DNA of 64,000 nt from Chalciporus piperatus (taxonomy: Eukaryota; Basidiomycota; Agaricomycetes; Boletales; Boletaceae), in NCBI GenBank assembly GCA_038093975.1, contig JBBPTG010000094.1:39300-103299 (forward strand), written 5' to 3'. The notes beneath the pieces were generated by a model, which searched no databases, was not told the DNA's origin, and was given only the letters and a program-made list of their open reading frames with translations. Position 1 is the stretch's first letter. Each line of letters opens with the position of its first letter. Positions 56,278 to 64,000 of the stretch are shown here, piece after piece. A program made the position numbers and the translations under genes.

Positions 56278-56919
56278 CAGGTTGCAAAGGACGAGAGACG
56301 GACGCGAGAGAGAAGCAAACTAATGCTTCAGAGGGGCGGTCGGAAGAGAAGATGGGAGGTAAAAGTGAAGAGACGTTCTACCACTATTCCGATAATTACC
56401 AGCTACCAAAAACTTTAGGGCAAGATCAAGTTGGACATCGCCATCATCGATTCAACACATCAACCTCAACGGTCTCCTTGAGTCTCCATGTAAAAAACAA
56501 GTTCGCGGTGAGTACGACTTTGAAAACATGATCAACGAATATCGCGACTCGATCAGCAGAAGACAATCGTTCTGCTCTGCTAGTTATCCACCGATTTGAC
56601 GACTTCCAGCGAACACGGAGGAATACGAACGCCTTTCGTACTTGCAAAGTTACAGCACACGGACGTCATTAGTCTGGTGACCAGCCCATCTATGAGGCAA
56701 GCCGCATCATCATCGCCTCCTGGCGTCTGCCACATACCCAGCCGCCCATCTCTTCCAGTGCTCGCCACCTCTTGACCGGATCCGACTGCGCGACACGTAT
56801 GTCACTTCTTCCACTTCTCATACTGGCCCGTCGGGATCATACATATAAAACGATGCTACGCGACCACGGACTCAATCAAGTTCTTGCGTCACTTATTGCC
56901 ACCCCCATCTTCTCCTTTA

Positions 56920-57550
56920 ATGCGTCTCACGTTTAGCTCGTCTGATTACCGGGACGCTGACCTGGTCGACGAGCAAGGTCATGTCCTTTACACCATACGC
57001 ACCACATCCCCTTTCAGTCCGAAGACAACGATCAAGAGACGTTCTAACAGTTTCTTCGGTGAATCGCATGTAATTGCAGTCATCCACTGGCATGATTTGC
57101 GAAGTACAGAGATACATTTCCACGAGGGACGGACCATCAGTGCCAACGATTTGCTTACCAAACGATGGTTCTCCAGGTAGGTATTCCTTTCTTTCTTTTT
57201 GTTAGCTGACATTGTCCGTGTAGCGACCGTCATTTCGTGGGACCAGACGGTCAAGGTTACAAGTGGAAGCTCCACTCATCGAGCCATAACTGCGTAGTAA
57301 GTTGCCATCGCAGTCAGTTACCTTCTAGTGCTCATAAAACACTCTTCCACAGCTGCAACCAGAGGACTCGCACGTCGAGTTGGTTAAATACCATAAACAA
57401 ACGTCTGGGTTCCTATCACCCTCCCATCCACCGTATCTGGAGATTTCACCCTGGGTGACCCACATGTTGGACTGCGTCATCACCACGTTTGTCTATGTAG
57501 AGAAGCTAAGCCAGCAACAACACGAGGCGCACACAGCAGCAGCGGGATAG
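56920..57550 (+). CDS. DUF6593-type protein (copy 5)
   Basis: Exon 1 starts at 56,920: MRLTFSSSDYRDADLVDEQG, HVLYTIRTTSPFSPKTTIKR, HVIAVIHWHDLRSTEIHFHE and ANDLLTKRWFSR. Exon 2 gives HFVGPDGQGYKWKLHSSSH. Exon 3 gives LQPEDSHVELVKYHKQTSGF, PYLEISPWVTHMLDCVITTF and VYVEKLSQQQHEA, ending AAAG at TAG 57,548-57,550. About 185 residues, no damage. This copy shows the family pattern most clearly: strands, VIAxIHWH, GPDGxxYKWKL, acidic-aromatic strand, terminal DxVITTFVYVEK helix. Function unknown. Confidence 0.8.
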
Positions 57551-58206
57551 ATGGACGGCTAATCTGCTGTGCGGCACAGCAGCCCCCATCCTAGATCGCA
57601 CTGCCTTGGTGCCGATCGCGCTAATATGACGTCGCCGAGTTACAATATTCCTACGGGTAATGAAACAGTTCAGCTTGCGTATCTTGTACTTAGCAGTAGT
57701 AATACATACCCATACCTTGCGAAACCTTCCTATGAGTCCGTACCACTATCATTTATTTATGGACTTGGTTTGCTAAAATATCCTGCATACTTACTACCGG
57801 CCGGGTACAGTGGTCTTGTCGGAATGTCTCGACATAAGTACAACCTTGGGAGTCGGGGACACCCGGTGTAAATCAGGCGTTGGAAGAACACTTCCATGTT
57901 TACGAGCAATGCCAGCGCACACGGGAGCCGGTAAATAACATCTCTTTCTATGCACAACCCGCTATTTATTCACCCGCGACCCGCCAATCGATCAAGAAAG
58001 CAATGGCTTGTCCCCAGGGTGGGAAGAGTGAACGTTCTGTGAAACCCCAAAGTCAGCTACAGCTACGAGAGAGAACGTTCGCGAATTGAATACCAACCCT
58101 TATCAAGCTCAGGAGGAAAGAGGAGGGGGGAACAACTACACCAAGGGAAGGGGGGAATAAATCACCTAAACCAAGGGCAGGGAAGGAATAACTCACCGTC
58201 ATTAGG
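57551..58206. other. Intergenic with decayed repeat unit
   Basis: Near 58,085-58,205 there is a further partial unit of the intron/exon repeat of the neighbouring secreted-protein gene (gaataactcaccgtcattagg, gggcagggaaggaat, gggaaggggggaat). The rest has no gene-like content. Confidence 0.45.
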
Positions 58207-58650
58207 CTAAATGATTCCGCCTTGGAAAGTGTCAGTGTTGAGAACGGCTGACCTAAACCAAGGGCAGGGGAGAAATAACTCACCAGGAGTACCTGAAAGT
58301 AAATCCTCTCCAAGAAGTCCAGTGCCTAAAAGGCCTCCTGGGACTCCAATGCCAGTACCAAGTAAACCGTTTGAACCTGGTACTGGACGGTTCCCGCCGC
58401 CGCCGATTCCGCCTTGAGAAGTGTCAGTGTTAAGAACGTCGGCTGACCTATTGAACCAAGGGCAGGGTAGGAATAACTCACCAGGAGTACCTGGAAGTAA
58501 ATCCTCTCCAAGAAGTCCAGTGCCTAAGAGGCCTTTTGAGATTCCAATGCCGGTACCAAGTAAACCGTGGTCGGTGTCAGTATTAGGCACGGCTGCAGCA
58601 GCGGCAAACCCGAGGTAGACGAAACACGCGAGAGTGATAGAGAGACGCAT
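58207..58650 (-). CDS. Small secreted Gly/Leu-rich repeat protein
   Basis: Begins MRLSITLACFVYLGFAAAAA, a clear signal peptide. The mature part consists of two near-identical exons: GLLGTGIGISKGLLGTGLLG with EDLLPGTPG, and GLLGTGIGVPGGLLGTGLLG with EDLLSGTPG, linked by GIGGGGNRPVPGSN. Between the units lie GTGAGT...CTCAAG (58,413-58,481, 69 nt) and GTGAGT...CCAAG (58,221-58,283, 63 nt), which look like introns duplicated with the exons. Both are multiples of three without stops, so retention would insert about 21-23 residues (ELFLPCPWF...). Spliced length is about 100 residues; retained, 148. No cysteine framework; not recognised as a known effector or hydrophobin. Confidence 0.6.
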   Translation of the reverse strand: MRLSITLACFVYLGFAAAAAVPNTDTDHGLLGTGIGISKGLLGTGLLGEDLLPGTPGELFLPCPWFNRSADVLNTDTSQGGIGGGGNRPVPGSNGLLGTGIGVPGGLLGTGLLGEDLLSGTPGELFLPCPWFRSAVLNTDTFQGGII

Positions 58651-58937
58651 GATGATTGGGTTCCGAGTCAAGTGGCGGGAGTCAAATGGTAGACGAGACT
58701 TTCACTGGACGCGAGTTTTCAACGAGACCAGATGAAGTTGGGATAATATACTTCATACGGTTGTCCTTTTATGCTTCCCGGGAAGCGAGTTGAAAACTGC
58801 GTCCGCATTTTCGCTAATTGGGCTGATAATGCCACGGCATCGGTACAGGCCCTGTCACACTATTCGGACCGCTTGGCAAGTCAAGGTTAGGTCCAGTACT
58901 GCCATCAAGGCGGTCAGCCTGAGGCACCCTCTCTCTA

Positions 58938-59655
58938 ATGGACTCGGAGCTCACCCTCGTAACCCTGCTCCTCCGACGCTGTATTACCTGAGCAACACAG
59001 ACCTCAAGAACGCCGTGATCTACGCTCATCCCTCTGTGCCATTGTACGAGGTGACAAGCGACTTTAGAAACATCAGGATCACTGGCGACGCGACTACGCC
59101 CGGCCGAGTTATCGCTGTGCTCCACCGCAGAGGGCTGCTGCCAGACATCATTTCTTTCCCCCACCGCAACGGAGGCGCGCAAACCAGCGTCCAAAAGTGG
59201 CTCAGGAGGTCCAAGTTGACCGACGGAAAGTAAGCGCATGTGCTTGACGCCGTTGTATCACAGGTTGATCGTCGTGTGTACAGTCTTTCGTTCACAGTGG
59301 AAACGCAGTGTGGGCCGTACGTTTGGAAAGTCGTATCGAGTTACCGTCAGAAGGTTGGTTGAGCTGTCTGTACTGAGCAATTCCGATTGCTGACCTTGTT
59401 TTCCACACAGGTTTACACTGACTACGATCTCGAGAAACCAGTCGCCTCATGTTATCTCCATCAATCTATTTCGCACGGAAAGCTTGCGTTCATCTTGGAA
59501 TCCGTAGCGGAACCGGTGAGAGACGATATCGTGGTGGCGTACTTGGTTCAGAGGCACCGAGTGATGATGGAACACAAGACTCTGCATATCTTCGTGTACG
59601 GCGATGGTTTGGGTTTCCCTGTTAATCACTTACACACATCTGAACTGCTGTCCTA
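58938..59655 (+). pseudogene. DUF6593-type gene copy 6, frameshifted
   Basis: Close relative of copy 2 in inverse orientation. The start ATGGACTCGGAGCTCACCCT is kept. One base is missing near 58,961 (ctcgtaacc against ctcgtcaacc in copy 2), so the frame stops after MDSELTLVTLLLRRCIT. Downstream all blocks are present: NPAPPTLYYLSNTDLKNAVI, GRVIAVLHRRGLLPDIISF, CGPYVWKVVSSY, DLEKPVASCYLHQS and EPVRDDIVVAYLVQRHRV. A protein starting at the out-of-context ATG 58,790 would be in frame, so expression of a longer variant is not excluded. Confidence 0.7.
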
Positions 59656-60237
59656 GTAATCGATAACCACTTATTTAAGGCATTGACTTTTATCTGAATG
59701 TACTATTAATATTATTGTCCCCTTGTCGTGCGTAGAGGCAGTGTTGCCATGACTGTATTTTGTCTGTGTGCGATCCTTCGAGGGTCGATCTCGTGCTTCA
59801 AAAACGGACCTCTGATCATAGGTTGCCAGCTTCCACCTCGGCTTACCTTAAGACTCGGATCTACCTGGAGACTCACTTGTGATCTCACCACCGACCGACC
59901 TCATGCTAACGGATTGTAATCGCGAGGTTGCAAGGCGTCGGTAACCCCCACGACTCGGACATCGTTGTTGTGTGTGAAAACTTGAGTGAACTGCGTTAGT
60001 AAAAGTAATAAACTCCAATTAACGTCAGCGATTCAGGAAGACTCGCCGCAGGCCTTTATGGGGCTCGATGATATCAGTTACACAGTTAGTTCAAACGAAT
60101 ACCGCTCAGACTTACCAATGGCCCGTTCGGATATCTCGCGATCTTCGCAACCGCCAAACAAACAACCACATACATGGGCCAACGCTGCTGTTACGGAGCG
60201 AGTTTCTCCACTCTAGATCTCCCACTGAGCTTCCAGG
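59656..60237. promoter_or_regulatory. FB4 upstream region
   Basis: Starts with the DUF6593 3' flank shared with copy 2. From about 60,005 it carries the F-box upstream block also found ahead of FB3 (aaactccaattaac, gcaggc.tttatggggctcgatg, cagttagttcaaacgaat). This conserved block is a candidate promoter of the F-box family. Confidence 0.5.
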
Positions 60238-61860
60238 ATGTCAGGACTCACACACATTCCAGAAGACATTCTCCTTCGCATCGCATCGTTTCTTTCACCG
60301 CTGGACGTTATCCGTCTTCGACAGGTAAGCGTGGATGAGATCATCGATGTGTTGATGACCGCTGATGCCCCGCCGGATCGACTCGATGATCTAGGTCTCG
60401 AAGACATTGTGTTCAGTGACGCAGCAGCCCGTGGTTTGGATTCGTGCATACAAAAATGCAGCGCTTCCCCGACCTCCAGGACCATACCTACGTGCTGTTG
60501 ACAAAGAAGGATTGAACTTCCTCGAGCGTGCATTAGTTCAATTAACAAAGTTGGAACCTTGGTCTGCTCGCAAAATTCATCTGGATCCAGTTCGCACATA
60601 CCCACCCGGCGTTGGTGACCTTAGGAACGGGTGGTATCCCCTGCAATGGGGATCGTGGGTTATCTTAACCATCGAATCATCCGTTGTCTATGTCGACCTC
60701 GACTCCGACGACCTGCAAACTCATGTCTTGTTTCGTTTGGACGACTCCAGTGAAGGCATCGATTCCTTACTGTGTGATGACACGGTCACTCTCGCGGGTC
60801 ATCCCATCACATACGCGGTTCTCAAGGCTCGGAATAGTGCTTATCCACTGTAAGTTTTAGTTGTGTCGAACCAGTGACTGATAGCATGAAACATGATAGG
60901 ACCTTGTTGAAGATCGTTGGCCACTTTCGTTCGTCACTCTCGGTAGAGGCCGCCATTCCGCTCTCGTATCCACGACACAATGAAGTCGACGATATGATTG
61001 CCAGTCCACGATACATCTGCATCTTTTCCGCCGAGATGCCAAATGACGAATATATATTCGCTTTGCTTGACGTGACAACGGAGAAGATATACCATCTTCC
61101 ACCATTCATGTCTACCATGGTAAGTTTGGTACGTTATCGTCCGTCTGGCTATAATAAACTGGAAGCAAAGGCACCGGAAATGCTCGAGCGTTTGCCGACT
61201 TATGAGCCGCGCTCCGCGAAAATCCTCTTAACAGACACGCATATTCTTGTTACTTTCGAGTGCGAGGGTCTGGACCAGGACATGCAGGCATTCCGGCTTC
61301 CTTCGGAAGTGGAGTCCGGTGCTACTGCCGCGGACGGCGGGATGTTGCAGATGACACACGAGGGGATATGCAAGACCGTTGGGTTACCCAAGTGGGTCCT
61401 CCGTGGGAATAAGGTCACCAATGTTGGAGGGGTTGAGACGACAGAGATACGAGTCATGACTCGTTGGTACGAGTGTTACGCGAGGGAGTCTTGCGAAGAG
61501 AAGTTCAGTGCCATAGACCTCACTCTAACCGCTTCAAGTTCTCCTGGAATTGGAACAATCACACTGTCACAAGAAACCCCTCTGTCCTTTCTGCAGGATG
61601 AGTCCGCGAATTGGATCGAGGTAAGAAGTTCGGAGGATGGCTTCGGACAGGGTGTGTGCGAAGTCTTGGATTGGATGAGCGAGGAACGATACACCCAAAC
61701 GTTTTCTGTGGATGCGAGCGGTCCAGTTTGTCGGGTTGATTTTGGGCCAAGGAGGGATATTGACGAGCTGTCACGATGGGAGGTCAAGGTAAAATCTGGC
61801 TGGAGTGGCAAGGTTTACCGTGGGGAGTGTGACGGTATCAGGGTATATAAATTTGTATAG
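60238..61860 (+). CDS. F-box protein FB4
   Basis: Three exons as in FB2/FB3. F-box MSGLTHIPEDILLRIASFLS and PLDVIRLRQ; exon 2 VSKTLCSVTQQPVVWIRAYK to ARNSAYPL; exon 3 LLKIVGHFRSSLSVEAAIPL to GIRVYKFV. No disabling change seen; about 490 residues. Closest to FB3 throughout, but the short stretch between DGFGQGVCE and FSVDASGPVCRVDFGPRRD (VLDWMSEERYTQ) and the part after it (DELSRWEVKVKSGWSGKVYR) are unlike FB3. Probable SCF adaptor; target unknown. Confidence 0.8.
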
Positions 61861-62238
61861 ACACCACTGTGTTTGATCGATTGCATTGTATATGACTCGA
61901 TGATCGACTGCACTTGTAAAAACCCTATCAGCCACGCCGGCATGTGCATCAGAGCACAAAATATAGGCAAATTGGTCAACTACTGTAAGACCCTCAGCAT
62001 CAGATGCAGACTTCTGAGCCGTATGACCGGGTTGACCACCACGCGACCATCGTGGCACTAGCATTGCAGGAGATGTATGGCTTACCAATAACTTTGTAAT
62101 TCTTGACCCTTTGCTGATCAAGCCTTGTTGGATGTCGTCACCGGAGATACTAAATCACAGGGGCATCGCGTGATGGGTATATAGATAACTGAAACTCTCA
62201 CAAGCTAACAACCAGAACCTTGTCTTCTTTCGCGTACG
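61861..62238. other. Intergenic, FB4 3' / oxidoreductase 5'
   Basis: Shared F-box 3' flank up to about 61,975 (atgtgcatcagagcacaaaatatagg), then the promoter of the oxidoreductase. No gene. Confidence 0.4.
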
Positions 62239-63835
62239 ATGGCCCCAGTCACCAACGGTCGCCACATCTTCAACGAGGTCCCGATCGGTGTGTCCACATA
62301 GACCGAGTAGGGATATACTAGGCATGATATATCATGACATTATGACGCAGATTACCCCATCCCCGGCAAGACAACCGTGTACGATGGTACTCGGACGATC
62401 GACCTTGAGAAAGTGCCCTTACAGGGCGGATTTCTCGTGAAGACGTTAGTCTTGTCGATTGATCCTTACATGAGAGGCCGTATGAGAGACGCCGCTATCA
62501 AGTCGTACAACGTAAGTTCGGATTTTTCTCAAAATTGTATTGGAGCGCTGATATCGAGCGGTCGGTCGATAGGTTCCTTTCCCCCTCGGAGAACCGTATG
62601 TGTATCTATTAGCGTTGTTGCTATCTGAGCATTAATGCACGATACTCTACTAGGCTCGTCAATCACGGCGTAGGCACCGTGCTTCGTTCTGAGAACCCTG
62701 CGCTCCAGGCTGGCGATCATATCTATGGACACCTTCGTGAGTGACGATCACGACAATTTACTCCACCCACTCATTTGCTATTCAGCGTTCGAAGAGTACT
62801 CGGTACAGACTCAAGTTGAGAAGTTCAGGAAGTTAGAGAACAAACACAACCTGGCCTGGAGCGTCTTTGTTGGAGCGGCTGGTATGCCAGGTAAGTTATT
62901 TATCAAATCGTGCTCGGACGACATGGACGCGCTTTTCTCCACCTTATAGGGCAGACGGCGTACTGTGGCTGGAAGGAGTATGCGCAGGCGAAGGAGGTGG
63001 GAAGCTGATAGTACACATCCTTGTCAGTTTTGCTCACCGACACTTCAAGGGCGAGGTCGTATTTGTCTCGACTGGAGCCGGCGCGGTCGGATCGTGGGTC
63101 TTTCCCTTCTCAAAATGCTTAACACTGAATTGATGATCTTTCAGTCTCGTCGTTCAACTCGCCAAACGCGACGGCCTCAAAGTGATCGCCTCGGCGGGGT
63201 CCGACGAGAAAGTTGCGTTTATGAAGGAGATTGGCGCAGACGTTGCCTTCAACTACAAGACTACGAAGACCTCCGAGGTCCTTGAAAAGGAAGGTCCGAT
63301 CGACATGTCAGTCGCATCGTCATTTGCTGGGAATGAATATGTCTGATATCTTGGGCAGCTATTGGGATAACGTTGGGGGTGAGACCTTGGAGGCAGCCCT
63401 GGCGAGCGCCGCCAAGAACGCGCGCTTCATTGTGAGTCAGAACTCCAGGGATGTTGGTCGTGTTTAATGCTCCTTGTTTCATAGGAGTGCGGGATGATCT
63501 CGTCGTACAACAACAAACCGTATCCAATCATGGTAAGTGCAGCAATCAAGTCGTTTCAAGACTAGTGACGATAGGACCCGGACCTACTTTGAATCTGTTA
63601 GAACTTGATGAACATCGTGGCCAAAGAGATCAAGATCTATGGTTTTATCGTGGGATCCATTTTCCCAAAGTATAAAGAAGCGTTCTATGCGGAAGTGCCT
63701 GGATTCATTGCGTCGGGCGCGTTTAGGATTAAGGAAGATTTCACAAAGGGCCTCGAAAACGTAGGCGAAGCAATTTTAGCCGTGCAGAAGGGGACAAACA
63801 CGGGGAAGAGTGTCATCATTGTTGCAGATCAGTAG
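62239..63835 (+). CDS. NADP-dependent MDR oxidoreductase (PTGR/leukotriene-B4 dehydrogenase type)
   Basis: Zinc-free medium-chain reductase that reduces alpha,beta-unsaturated carbonyls with NADPH. Exons join MAPVTNGRHIFNEVPI / DYPIPGKTTVYDGTRTIDLE, LVLSIDPYMRGRMRD, AAIKSYN / VPFPLGEP / LVNHGVGTVLRSENPAL and AFEEYSVQTQVEKFRK. They continue SVFVGAAGMPG / QTAYCGWKEYAQAKEG, the nucleotide loop VFVSTGAGAVGS / LVVQLAKRDGLKVIASAGSD, GPIDIYWDNVGGETLEAAL, ECGMISSYNN and MNIVAKEIKIYGFIVGSIFP. The last exon ends GKSVIIVADQ. YWDNVGG is diagnostic for the PTGR group. About 345 residues in nine or ten exons, intact. The last 165 bases of the window after the gene contain nothing recognised. Confidence 0.88.
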
Positions 63836-64000
63836 TCGCTGATTACGCATTGTTGCACCAGTTGAGTTTGAGTTTGGTCGTTGAATGCAGAGATTTGGAC
63901 GTATCAATACTACTATTGCAGTGAAGGGATTTTCCTTCAATCGGATCTGTCATGGGGTTGTGACGAAAATGCCTCATGATCGCCTACAACGGCATGTACG

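Larger units (their letters stand above)
58895..61920 (+). repeat. Inverted duplicon 2, right member (DUF6593 + F-box)
   Basis: Partner of 19,560-21,215. Here the F-box gene is full length and the DUF6593 gene is frameshifted; in the left member the opposite holds. Confidence 0.8.

Overview
The window is nuclear DNA of a filamentous basidiomycete, most likely a mushroom-forming agaricomycete. The evidence is: genes cut by many short GT-AG introns (about 45-70 nt), family types typical of Agaricomycetes (kinases with an HGDL catalytic loop, large F-box families, polyporopepsin-like aspartic protease, many DUF6593-type proteins), and eukaryotic housekeeping genes in close, mixed orientation. 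I reconstructed exon joins by eye from splice motifs and family conservation, so exon edges are approximate unless stated.

Layout. 0-8 kb: GLTP (glycolipid transfer), RAD7 (nucleotide-excision repair), a TKL-like kinase, a DUF6593-type gene and HAP5/NF-YC. 8.5-18.3 kb: a WD40-kinase fusion, RRP46 (exosome), a broken BCS1-like AAA ATPase, a broken F-box gene and an aspartic protease. 19-31 kb: an F-box remnant, two DUF6593-type genes, GCVT (glycine cleavage), MtnB/MDE1 (methionine salvage), an EGH1-like GH5 glycosidase and an OPA3-like gene. 31.4-39.9 kb: an inverted near-identical copy of the 10-15.7 kb block (F-box 3' half, intact BCS1, RRP46, 3' half of the kinase), joined to an inverted 3' fragment of the protease and a further F-box gene. 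40-51 kb: gene-poor, with a phosphotransferase, a DUF6593-type gene, a C2H2 protein, an HRDC kinase and two unknown genes. 51.6-57.6 kb: a tRNA-like sequence, CDC73 (Paf1 complex), eIF2A and a DUF6593-type gene. 58-64 kb: a small secreted repeat protein, a DUF6593 pseudogene, another F-box gene and an MDR-family oxidoreductase.

The main structural story is duplication. A 5.6 kb block at 10,050-15,708 is repeated in inverse orientation at 32,242-37,757. Its outer junction splices half a kinase gene to the end of an aspartic protease gene, and its inner edge lies inside an F-box gene, giving a chimeric F-box gene. The block sitting in the complete flanking context carries a frameshifted BCS1 and a ruined F-box gene, whereas the rearranged block carries the intact ones. 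A second, older inverted duplication (about 19.6-21.2 kb and 58.9-61.9 kb) carries a DUF6593 gene plus an F-box gene. No transposase, reverse transcriptase, CRISPR array or rRNA was seen. The inverted duplications could in part be an assembly artefact (joined haplotypes), which long reads would settle.
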